Source of the DNA: Dictyocoela muelleri | Lineage: Eukaryota; Microsporidia | Length of the DNA: 15,898 nucleotides | Direction: 5' to 3' | NCBI GenBank assembly: GCA_016256075.1 | Contig: SDVU01000289.1 | Coordinates: 1 to 15,898, forward strand | In this document: positions 1 through 6,520 of the stretch, piece after piece | Numbering within the stretch: position 1 is the first letter of the stretch | How the letters are laid out: each line of letters opens with the position of its first letter | Translations under genes and position numbers: made by a program | The notes under the pieces: model-generated | Seen by the model: only the letters and a program-made list of their open reading frames with translations | What the model was told of the DNA's origin: nothing | The model's database searches: none

Positions 1-118
1 TGCCATATCTGAATATAACTTGTGATTTTACGCTTATTTCAAATAAGAATCTTTTTTTTACTCTTACGGATGACGATTTATTGAATATTCGATGGGCGCC
101 TAACCCGTTGGAGAACCA
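1..118 (-). repeat. Foldback-repeat family, copy A (cut by window edge)
   Basis: Read on the minus strand, this begins TTCTCCAACGGGTTA near 117 and continues through ATCGTCATCCGTAAGAGTAA and GATTCTTATTTGAAATAA. The same order of blocks occurs at 15160-15254 (plus) and 15391-15490 (minus), with looser copies at 2339, 3045 and 3200. The repeat starts abruptly inside a transposase reading frame (see 78-540), so it probably inserted there. Only one half is visible; the partner arm would lie before position 1. The family is not one I can name. Confidence 0.75.
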
Positions 119-540
119 AAAATTTTTGAAAATCTGCCCTACAATGCTTGCTCCATTCACAAATCGTGTTTTGTCGATTCGAAGCATGTCTGCAATGTCG
201 CTCTGCTGTAAATCCCTTGATCAACACCTTAAAGAGTAGCACCTTATCAAGAGGCTTTCTTATGTCTTCAAACAAAAATTCTTCCTCACAGAGAATTTTC
301 TTTTGTGCTCTTGAGTTTTAAAAAGCGGATAATAACCGTCACCAGATGATTTCTTACGTCGACGAATTATCTGTTTGCCACATATACATTGTAGACAATT
401 TTTAATTAGTCCATAAGAAACCAATTTTTGCCAAAACAATGATCTTATCTCTCTCAAAAATGCCACATATGGTGCCTTAATCAATCTTCATGTGCTCAAT
501 TTCTTCCACAGATTTCAATTTAAATCAATCTCTCTCCTCC
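78..540 (-). pseudogene. Broken ISXO2/Merlin-like (IS1595-type) DNA transposase fragment
   Basis: Two overlapping minus-strand frames (484-260 and 275-78) read as consecutive parts of one transposase N-terminus. The first holds a CLQCICGK zinc-ribbon half, then RRRKKSSGDGYY and HKRKFSVRKN. The second continues with RKPLDKVLLFKVLIKGF and a helix-turn-helix-like stretch. That order (zinc ribbon, SVRK, LPLDKxLLF, HTH) is typical of the ISXO2-like family, which is related to eukaryotic Merlin elements. One frameshift lies near 275-290, where the frames swap. The usual second cysteine pair of the ribbon is not seen. An upstream frame to about 540 has stops and no clean Met. The DDE catalytic domain is absent: the frame runs into foldback copy A near position 118 and stops at 78. 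This is a dead fragment. Family call by motif recall only. Confidence 0.7.
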
Positions 541-604
541 AAAATATGTGTTTTTCTTATAGAGCTTCTTTTGGGCAAAAAAATCTAAATAAATTTTAAA
601 AATT

Positions 605-675
605 TGCTGCTGCTTATTTTTTTAACTGCTGCTTATTTTTTTGCTGCTGCTTATGTTTTTTTTGCTGCTGATTAT
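605..675. repeat. Short CTG-rich tandem repeat
   Basis: About four imperfect copies of GCTGCTGCTTATTTTTTT, the unit being a CTG doublet followed by a T-run. The unit drifts in T-run length, as expected from slippage. No open frame crosses it convincingly. Confidence 0.65.
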
Positions 676-1190
676 TCATAAATAACTATCTTTTCTTTAA
701 AGCAATAAATACCCACGTCTGATATTGTGAATATATAGGAAACGTTGGAATCTTTCGAATTCAGAACTGTCGCGTATGCTTTGTAATTTTTCTTTGAAAA
801 AATATATTTTTTAGTAATTTGGAGATTGAACACAGATAGGTCTTGAAAAATCAATTAATAATCAGATATTTTTGTTATTAAATTAACATAAATAAATTTT
901 ATTGTTTTATTTGCATCGTAATTTCTGGAAATCGGAATTTTTGATATTATTTTTCGAGTAAATCTCATTTTTTTATCCCCTTAAATATATTTGTTAAATA
1001 TTAGGTGATGTTACGATTGTTTTTCAAATTTTTGTTTGTCGATTCTAGTGTTGTGCATTGATAGATTGCAAACACGACGTTTATTGCATATGTTCTTGAA
1101 GAGATATCTTTTTAGTCCGCGTTTTTTTTATTTCAGAAGAAAGGATTTTTTTGACATTCTCAAAATATACATTAAAAAACCTTTGCGTAA
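676..1190. other. No supportable gene; AT-rich spacer
   Basis: Both strands were read. A 60-residue minus-strand frame (854-672) has no recognisable domain and sits in sequence with T- and A-runs. Several other short frames break quickly. No tRNA, rRNA or terminal inverted repeat was seen. It is probably decayed element DNA or spacer. Confidence 0.5.
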
Positions 1191-1384
1191 GACTATTAAC
1201 TAACGATATTGATAATTCAGTGTAAACAATATTTCATTTTGCTTTTTTTCTGATTCCAAAATATGTAATAATTTCTTTATTCTTCATTTTTTAATGTAGA
1301 TACGGTCTTTTCTAGTTCGAATTTTTCGGTTTTCTATATTTTTCGGCATTATTAAGAGGGGTCTATTTTTAGTAGAAACATAGA

Positions 1385-1618
1385 AAAATATTTTAACTTA
1401 TGAAAATGTGTCTAGGACTCTGATAAAACATGTCTATAACTCTGGTAAAATATGCCTATAACTCTAAGAAAATGTGTCTATAACTTTGGAAAATTTGTCT
1501 ATAACTTTGGGAAAATGTTTCTATAACACAGGAAAAAATGTGTCTATAAGTTTGGGAAAATGTGTCTACGACTTTGAGAAAATGTGTCTATAAGTTTAAA
1601 AAATGTGTCTATAAGTAT
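1385..1618 (+). repeat. Minisatellite array 1 (~21-bp unit)
   Basis: About 11 imperfect copies of a unit close to GTGTCTATAACTTTGGGAAAA. Most variation is in the A-run and in the ACTTTGGG segment. The same unit forms array 2 (1815-1978) and, inverted, array 3 (14118-14596). Confidence 0.9.
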
Positions 1619-1814
1619 GGGGAACTAAGTAACTGACGATCTTGATAAGTTCAGAGCAAACATTATTTTATTTTGCTATTTTTATGATTGAAAAATATGT
1701 ATGAAGTTCTTTATTTTTCTTTTGTAATGTAGCTACGGGACTTCCTAGTTCGCATTTCTCGGCATTAATAAGAGGGTTCTATTTTTGTATAAATATAGAA
1801 AAATATATTTTTAA

Positions 1815-1978
1815 CTTATGAAAATGTGTCTATAACTCTGAGAAAAAATGTCTATAGCTCTGGTAAAATATGTCTATAACTCCGGGAAAATGTGTCTATA
1901 ACTTTTGGAAAATGTGTCTATAACTTTGGGAAAATGTTTCTATAACTTTGGTAAAATGTGTCTATAAGTATGAGAAAA
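1815..1978 (+). repeat. Minisatellite array 2 (~21-bp unit)
   Basis: About eight copies of the same GTGTCTATAACTTTGGGAAAA-like unit as array 1, in the same orientation, inside the second higher-order copy. The array ends at AGTATGAGAAAACCTG and is followed by the ISXO2-like fragment region. Confidence 0.9.
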
Positions 1979-2059
1979 CCTGAAAATAGATCTCTTTGAT
2001 TGATACTATCACAATGGTAATTCATCATCGCCATGAGTACTTTAACGACGCTCCTTTTT

Positions 2060-2191
2060 TTAGTTTATCAATTCTTTACAATTTTTACATCGCACCTCAC
2101 TTCCTATAATTCGATTTCTCATAAGAGAATCTATCATTTCCGAGTTTTTGCATTTATATAATTGATGTTCAAATTCTTCCATAAAGGTCAT
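2060..2191 (-). pseudogene. Possible ISXO2-like transposase N-terminal fragment
   Basis: A minus-strand frame from an ATG at 2191 gives MTFMEEFEHQLYKCKNSEMI and ends VRCKNCKELIN before a stop. The short helical lead followed by a CxxC knuckle resembles the first part of ISXO2/Merlin-type transposases, as in the better fragment at 78-540. Nothing further of the family can be followed convincingly after the stop. A GC-rich hairpin lies about 20 bases upstream of the ATG (2209-2253), where an element end might be expected. The family call is tentative; it could be an unrelated small frame. Confidence 0.4.
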
Positions 2192-2208
2192 TGTTTTTAT
2201 TTTTGATA

Positions 2209-2253
2209 CAGGGTTGTTCCCCCGGCGCGGGAGGCGGTGTAGAAACAACCCTG
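2209..2253. repeat. GC-rich hairpin, 10-bp perfect stem
   Basis: CAGGGTTGTT (2209-2218) and AACAACCCTG (2244-2253) are exact reverse complements. They enclose a 25-base loop that is strongly GC-rich (CCCCCGGCGCGGGAGGCGG within it). The surrounding DNA is about three quarters A+T, so this stands out. CAGGG-type ends occur on several DNA transposon families; this may be two element termini brought together, or a structured 5' leader of the downstream minus-strand frame. Confidence 0.8.
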
Positions 2254-2338
2254 ATCTTTATATTTTATGCTTATTAAAACTTTATATTATCAAATTAATG
2301 TTTGATCTATGATATGAATAAATAAAAGATAGCTTTTT

Positions 2339-2430
2339 TAATAAAATTTGATTTCCCAGCGGGTTAGCAGCTTCCACCATTTTTTGGAATCGTCATCTGT
2401 AAAATAAAAATAGACAATTATTATTTTACA
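2339..2430 (+). repeat. Foldback-repeat family, copy B
   Basis: TTTCCCAGCGGGTTAGCAGC followed by TCGTCATCTGTAAAATAAAA and a TTATTATTTTA tail. It aligns base by base with 3045-3138 at roughly 80% identity, so copies B and C form a direct repeat flanking about 615 bp. Confidence 0.75.
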
Positions 2431-2796
2431 TTAGTGTTTATTCCTTTTTTTTTCATTTTTAATGATAATATCCTTCCGTAAAAGTGCCAAGGGCATTTTT
2501 TCGGATGAAAATTTGCTGATTTTTCCGAAAAACAGCCAAAAATTATCTCTGAAATCAAATTTCAGTAATTTATGAGGTAAATAAAATTCTTTTTTTTTAT
2601 AAACCGGTTCTGCTTTCTTATCAATTAAACTTAATGAAAATATTTTACAAAATTTATCTAAATATAAAAGTTTAAGAGATTGTGCGTCATAATTCTTAAA
2701 ATAGAACAATACATATCTTCTAATGGGTATTCTTATACACGAAAAAACAAAATTAGCGGTATCTGTTAAATACAGAATTAGAACAATTATTACAAC
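2431..2796 (-). pseudogene. Unrecognised 121-codon open frame with hydrophobic leader, no Met
   Basis: The minus-strand frame is open from just after a TAA at 2799-2797 down to a stop at 2431. It begins VVIIVLILYL, a short hydrophobic stretch like a signal peptide or membrane anchor, and continues with a charged, aromatic-rich body (for example YFKNYDAQSLKLLYLDKF). No ATG occurs before the hydrophobic stretch, so the start is missing, lost or unannotated. The last 30 or so codons lie inside the left inverted repeat of the 2474-3015 element, so the C-terminus is element-encoded or the gene was truncated by it. I do not recognise a family. Residue composition looks protein-like, but a chance frame cannot be excluded. 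Confidence 0.3.
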
Positions 2797-3015
2797 TTAC
2801 ATCTATTTGAAATAATTCGTGTATTTTTAAGTTTTGGAAACAAATTTTTATATGAAATAAATATATTAAAGTTTTTTAATGTTTTTTTTGACTTTTTTAA
2901 GTTTTCACAATTTTTAATTAAATTTTACTTATTTTTTTATAATATTTTTTTGTCATTTTTTCGGAAAAATCACTAAATTTTCATCCGCAAAAATGCCTTA
3001 GGTATTTTTACGGAA
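2474..3015. mobile_element. MITE-like element with ~60-bp terminal inverted repeats
   Basis: The left end at 2474-2531 starts TTCCGTAAAAGTGCC and contains CGGATGAAAATTTGCTGATT. The right end at 2955-3017 is its reverse complement (AATCACTAAATTTTCATCCG, then GGTATTTTTACGGAA). I estimate about 85% identity over 60 bp. Each terminal repeat is itself a small hairpin, since TCCGTAAAAGTGCC pairs with GGCATTTTTTCGGA. The interior holds the open frame at 2431-2796 and AT-rich sequence. The element sits between foldback copies B and C. No target-site duplication was identified. Superfamily unknown. Confidence 0.65.
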
Positions 3016-3044
3016 AGCCATGAAAAAGGAAAAGATAGGTTCTG

Positions 3045-3275
3045 TAATAAAATTTGGTTTCTCAGCGGGTTATCAGCTTTCCCTATTTTTGAGGAAATCG
3101 TCATCTGTAAAATAAAATTACCCGATTATTATTTGAATAACTGTCAAAATCTTTTTTTTTTTGTTTTAATGATAATTTCTAGATTTACTGCTAATTTTAA
3201 AATAAATCATCTAGTTTCCTCTACGGATGGCAATTTTCAAAAAATAGGGGAAGTCACTAACACGACGGAAAACAA
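3045..3275. repeat. Foldback element: copies C (plus) and D (minus) head to head
   Basis: Copy C (3045-3138) reads TTTCTCAGCGGGTTATCAGC, then TCGTCATCTGTAAAATAAAA. Copy D (about 3195-3275) is a diverged reverse complement: CTCTACGGATGGCAATTTTC, then CACTAACACGACGGAAAAC. Together they make an imperfect stem of about 80 bp per arm around an AT-rich centre near 3140-3195. This matches the core arrangement of the large palindrome at 14838-15805 but is much more decayed. The 61-residue plus-strand frame inside it is not a gene. Confidence 0.65.
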
Positions 3276-3590
3276 AATTTTCTTTAAAAATAATTTTAAT
3301 TTTTTAAAGAAAAACTGATAATTTTGTCAAATTTCATTTAAAAATTAATCAATAAATATTTAAAATAAAAATTTTATTACGTACAATGTCATTACCTGTA
3401 GTACACTTTTCGAGCAAGCTTCCAACTGTCCTTTCTACTACCCCTTTAAATATATGATATGTCAATAAAAAAACTATACTGATCTTTAAAGACCTCAAAA
3501 TCAAATTTTGATGATCTATCCCCAATGCTTCCGAATTTGATGCATATTCTGGTACTAGTACCGCTTAATTTCATTCCTAATTACTTATTA
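3276..3590. other. Spacer without gene upstream of the tRNA-like repeat
   Basis: AT-rich DNA with no frame of note on either strand and no repeat shared with the rest of the window. The stretch around 3400-3560 is less AT-rich and contains TTTCGAGCAAGCTTCC, but nothing recognisable comes from it. Confidence 0.4.
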
Positions 3591-3599
3591 AGGTGAATT

Positions 3600-3666
3600 T
3601 AAATATATTCTAATCAAGATTTTTAAATGTTACATTCAAGAGTGTTAACCATTGACTTATCTGATT
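3600..3666 (-). repeat. tRNA-like / SINE-like repeat, copy 2 (decayed)
   Basis: On the minus strand this reads GATAAGTCAATGGTTAACAC, TCTTGAATGTAACATT, then ATCTTGATTAGAAT. It aligns in order with the better copy at 13980-14052 (GATAGCTCAGTGATTAACAA, TCTTGAGTGTAAAATT, ATCTGGTTCGAAT) at about 70-75%. The A-box and B-box positions are degraded. It ends about 30 bases before the kinesin start codon, so it occupies the kinesin 5' flank. Confidence 0.55.
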
Positions 3667-3680
3667 ATTGCATAAACATT

Positions 3681-3699
3681 AAAACTATAAATACCCATG
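3681..3699 (+). promoter_or_regulatory. Start-proximal CCC-like signal of the kinesin gene
   Basis: The sequence TATAAATACCCATG places CCC immediately before the start codon, with a TATAAA-like run just upstream. A CCC or GGG motif directly upstream of the ATG is a described promoter-linked feature of microsporidian genes. The RFC gene has a similar motif at 6510-6520. Confidence 0.55.
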
Positions 3700-5490
3700 A
3701 TCAGCATAAAAGTGAAAAGAAAAATTGCAAAACTTAACAGAATTTTTGAAGAGATACAACGAAAACTTGACAACAAAGATTATTCAGATTTAAATTTATC
3801 ACTATGCGTTGATACACCTAAAAAACATAATAATGATAATGAAGATAATTACAATGAAGATAATTATAATGAAGATAATAATTGTAATTATAATAATGAA
3901 GATAATTATAATGAAAATAATTTTAATGAAAATAATTTTAATTATAATAATGAAGATAATGATAATTTTAATAATTTCAATGATAATAATAATGATAATA
4001 ATAATGATAATTATAATGATTCTCTTGAAAACAAACTCAAAAAAACATCATCGTTATTAATCAATAAAGAAAAAACTATTCAATCACAAAAAGAGTTAAT
4101 AAAATCAATATATTATGAAATAAACTCTTTTAAAACCGAACTCTTAAACATAATTGAACAAAATTACGATATAAAATACGTACTTAAAGAACTGATCAAT
4201 AAAAATAAAAATGAACTCGAAATCATGAATAATAAACTTTCAACCTCAAAACAAATAATTTCAAAATTGACTGACCAAATTATTGATTTAAAAGGAACAA
4301 TTCGAGTCTTTTGCAGAATAAAAAACGAATCTTTAAAAAACGATAAAATAGTAATCAAAGATAAAATAAATATCAAAGATAAAATAAATATTAAAGATAA
4401 AAATCTTGGAATTACTATTAACAATAAAACAATGAATTTTAAGTTTGACAAAGTCTTTGACATGACATATTCTCAAAATAAAGTTTTTGAAGAGTTAGCC
4501 CCGTTAATTCAATCATCAATGAATGGATATAATGTTTGTATATTAGCATATGGTCAGACAGGATCGGGTAAGACATATACAATGACTGGTGATATTAATA
4601 TAAATGATCTTGAAAATTTTAAAAATAACTTTATTGATAATAATGATTTTAAAAATAACTTTATTGATAATAATGATTTTAAAAATAACTTTATTGATAA
4701 TAATGATTTTAAAAATAATAATGAAGGAATCATCCCTCGTGCTCTAAAATTAATTTTCTCAGAGTTAAATCAAAACATGAAAATTTCAGTCCAATTCTTC
4801 GAAATCTACAATGAGAATATTAAAAATCTCGTAACGGGAGATAATTGTGGTATTAAAATTTACAACGATGATGTTGTTATTAACAATCTAGAGCCAATTG
4901 AAATTAATGATTATGAAGGTGTTCAGAATCTTTTATTAAAAATCAATCGAAAGAGAAGTGTTGCAGCTACAAAGTGTAATACAAAGTCATCGAGGAGTCA
5001 TACATTTTTCGTAGTCAAGATAATTAAAGAAGAAGTCAATAAAAATCATAAAAATGATAATAATAATGATATTAAAAATGATAATCGAGATGATATTAAA
5101 TATTATATTAAAAATGATATTAACGAAATATTAACAACCACAGGATCACTCATCTTTGTAGACTTGGCTGGCTCCGAAAGACTTAAAAATTCACAATCAA
5201 CTGATCAAAGACTCGAAGAAACAAAAAAAATAAATTCTAGTCTTTTGAACTTAAGGAAAGTAATTTCAGCATTACATAGAAAAGACAAGCACGTGCCTTA
5301 CAGAGACTCGAAACTTACTTTAGTTCTGAAGAAATATTTTACTGAGAGGTCGAGAATTATAATGATCACAAATATTTCTTTAAATGAGAATAATATTGAT
5401 GAGACTGTTTGTAGTCTCCGATTTTCACAAGTTGCTCATGAATGTTCATTAGGTGAAGTTGGAATTAATTTCAGTCGCGTTATTGAATGA
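3697..5490 (+). CDS. Kinesin-14 family motor protein (C-terminal motor, Kar3/Ncd type)
   Basis: 597 residues, intact. Likely a microtubule motor of the spindle or karyogamy apparatus; kinesin-14 motors move toward minus ends. Residues 1-43 are a basic lead, 44-108 an Asn/Asp/Glu low-complexity tract, and 110-198 a coiled-coil stalk. The neck LKGTIRVFCR (198-207) joins the stalk to a C-terminal motor, the diagnostic kinesin-14 arrangement. Motor motifs are all present: P-loop GQTGSGKT (286-293), switch I NTKSSRSH (428-435), switch II DLAGSE (489-494), YRDSKLT (535-541). Insertions swell the surface loops: KDKINI repeats (221-235), a triple DFKNNFIDNN repeat in loop L5 (309-340) and an Asn/Asp stretch (446-478). 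Length fits the family. The ATG follows a CCC motif. The gene runs tail to tail with RFC3, 155 bp apart. The exact paralogue is not determinable; family call is firm. Confidence 0.95.
   Translation: MISIKVKRKIAKLNRIFEEIQRKLDNKDYSDLNLSLCVDTPKKHNNDNEDNYNEDNYNEDNNCNYNNEDNYNENNFNENNFNYNNEDNDNFNNFNDNNNDNNNDNYNDSLENKLKKTSSLLINKEKTIQSQKELIKSIYYEINSFKTELLNIIEQNYDIKYVLKELINKNKNELEIMNNKLSTSKQIISKLTDQIIDLKGTIRVFCRIKNESLKNDKIVIKDKINIKDKINIKDKNLGITINNKTMNFKFDKVFDMTYSQNKVFEELAPLIQSSMNGYNVCILAYGQTGSGKTYTMTGDININDLENFKNNFIDNNDFKNNFIDNNDFKNNFIDNNDFKNNNEGIIPRALKLIFSELNQNMKISVQFFEIYNENIKNLVTGDNCGIKIYNDDVVINNLEPIEINDYEGVQNLLLKINRKRSVAATKCNTKSSRSHTFFVVKIIKEEVNKNHKNDNNNDIKNDNRDDIKYYIKNDINEILTTTGSLIFVDLAGSERLKNSQSTDQRLEETKKINSSLLNLRKVISALHRKDKHVPYRDSKLTLVLKKYFTERSRIIMITNISLNENNIDETVCSLRFSQVAHECSLGEVGINFSRVIE
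3826..4020 (+). repeat. AAT/GAT-rich low-complexity tract coding poly-Asn/Asp/Glu
   Basis: Codons AAT, GAT, GAA and TAT in short irregular repeats (GAAGATAATTA-like) encode residues 44-108 of the kinesin. A second plus-strand frame across it is a shadow produced by this composition. Confidence 0.85.
4354..4404 (+). repeat. 18-bp tandem repeat within kinesin
   Basis: ATCAAAGATAAAATAAAT occurs twice and is followed by a third partial copy, giving IKDKINIKDKINIKDK in the first part of the motor domain. It is in frame and adds basic residues to a surface loop. Confidence 0.85.
4621..4716 (+). repeat. Three perfect 30-bp tandem copies in kinesin loop L5
   Basis: The 30-base unit at 4621-4650 is repeated without any change at 4651-4680 and 4681-4710, then partially. 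Each unit encodes ten residues (DFKNNFIDNN in circular permutation). Complete identity implies very recent expansion or ongoing homogenisation. It lies between the P-loop helix and GIIPRA, which is where loop L5 sits in kinesin motors. Confidence 0.95.
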
Positions 5491-5645
5491 AGTTTTAAAT
5501 AAATATTTGAAAAGAATGAAGTTTTAAAATTTAAAAAATAAAATAAACCTTAATCATAGATGAATTAAACCTTATATTAATAATTCATTAATAATTCATT
5601 AATAATTCATTAATAATTTTTAATAATTATGAATAATTTTTAGTA
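5491..5645. repeat. Convergent intergenic region with 11-bp tandem repeat
   Basis: The 155 bp between the two stop codons contain about four copies of ATTAATAATTC at 5577-5620, plus AATAAA-like sequences (for example 5538-5545) that could serve as polyadenylation signals for the kinesin. The two transcripts must terminate within this short interval or overlap. Confidence 0.7.
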
Positions 5646-6509
5646 TTAATCTTTAAAAATTCCTTTAATCCCATTTATCTGAAGTTCATCAGAACATCCT
5701 AGAGACAAATTATATTCAATTTCAGCTAACTGTTTTAATTTTTCTAATTTATCAACACTAGGACATTTTCTAATTTTTTCAGCTAACTCATGACAAATAG
5801 AAATACCGTCGATTTGACCTTGTACTTTGTCAAGAGACTGACTTATTGATTTAAAATTTAAATTGTCGTTAAAATCAATTTTAACAATTCCAGTGAATTT
5901 ATGAACATTTTCTGTTGTGATAACACCAAATCCTTTATGAATACCTTCCAGATCATTAAGAACAGCTCTCATATCACCATTTGATAACTTTATCAATTCG
6001 TCAAGTCCACTTAAAACTTTAATATTTTCCATTTCACAAATAAACTCAATTCATCTTTTCATATCGTCGCTCTTGATTGGTGAAAATCTAAATCGCGTAC
6101 ATCTCGATTGAATAGGTTGTATAATTTTGTTGACATAATTTCCGATTAAGCAAAATCGAGTATTTGTGTCTTCAATAATCCGTCTTAATGCATTTTGTGC
6201 ATCACGACTCATCGAGTCTACTTCATCAAGAATTACCAGTCGATTTTTTGTGCTGCTTACAGTGCAAAATTCTTTAATTTGGTTTCTTACAGTGTCGATT
6301 CCTCGATCGTCACTGGCGTTGAGTTCGAGTGTTTCATAATTTTTGCAAAGAATTTTTATGGCACTTGTTTTTCCGGTTCCTGGTGGACCGTAAAATAGAA
6401 GATTAGGTAATGATGAGTTTAGGTTTTTTAAGATTTTAGTTATTTCGGGATTACCGATCATCTCGTCTAATGTTTTTGGTCGATACTTTTCGACTAACGA
6501 TTTTGACAT
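5646..6509 (-). CDS. RFC3: Replication factor C small subunit, Rfc3 type (human RFC5), with one in-frame TGA
   Basis: AAA+ clamp-loader subunit that helps load PCNA onto primed DNA in the nucleus. Residues from the ATG at 6509: RFC lead VEKYRPKTLDEMIG, Walker A GPPGTGKT (41-48), LELNASDDRGIDTVRNQIK (61-79), Walker B LVILDEVD (91-98), sensor-1 region NYVNK (about 124-128), SRC arginine-finger box (135-137). The frame then meets a single TGA at 6053-6051, after which the same frame continues for 133 codons with IKLSNGDMRAVLN, ending LAEIEYNLSLGCSDELQ. NASDDRGIDxVRNQIK, SRCTRFRF, LSNGDMR and LAxIEY match yeast Rfc3 better than Rfc2 or Rfc4. Total is about 286 codons against 340 in yeast. Family alignment expects Leu where the TGA stands. 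Either an allele or pseudogene mutation, an assembly error, or read-through. A CCC motif precedes the ATG. Confidence 0.85.
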
Positions 6510-6520
6510 AATGGGTTGAA
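6510..6520 (-). promoter_or_regulatory. Start-proximal CCC-like signal of the RFC gene
   Basis: Minus-strand TTCAACCCATTATG puts CCC four bases before the start codon. It parallels the kinesin TACCCATG and supports this ATG as the true start. Confidence 0.5.

Larger units (their letters stand above)
1196..1990. repeat. Two-copy higher-order repeat, each unit = ~190-bp lead + minisatellite
   Basis: The lead at 1196-1390 recurs at 1628-1815: shared blocks in order are ATTGATAATTCAG / CTTGATAAGTTCAG, TTTATTCTTC, AATGTAG-TACGG, CTAGTTCG, TCGGCATTA-TAAGAGGG, and ATAGAAAAATAT followed by AACTTATGAAAATGTGTCT. I estimate 75-80% identity by eye. Each lead is followed by the ~21-bp minisatellite. The whole block was therefore duplicated in tandem and has since diverged. 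Confidence 0.75.

Noticed and set aside
672-854. 60-residue minus-strand frame
   Set aside because: No family resemblance, AT-driven composition, no supporting context.
4164-4463. 99-residue minus-strand frame
   Set aside because: Antisense shadow of the kinesin stalk and early motor.
6020-6060. Intron spanning the RFC3 stop
   Set aside because: The frame is continuous through the TGA and no credible splice signals surround it; removing sequence would delete conserved residues.
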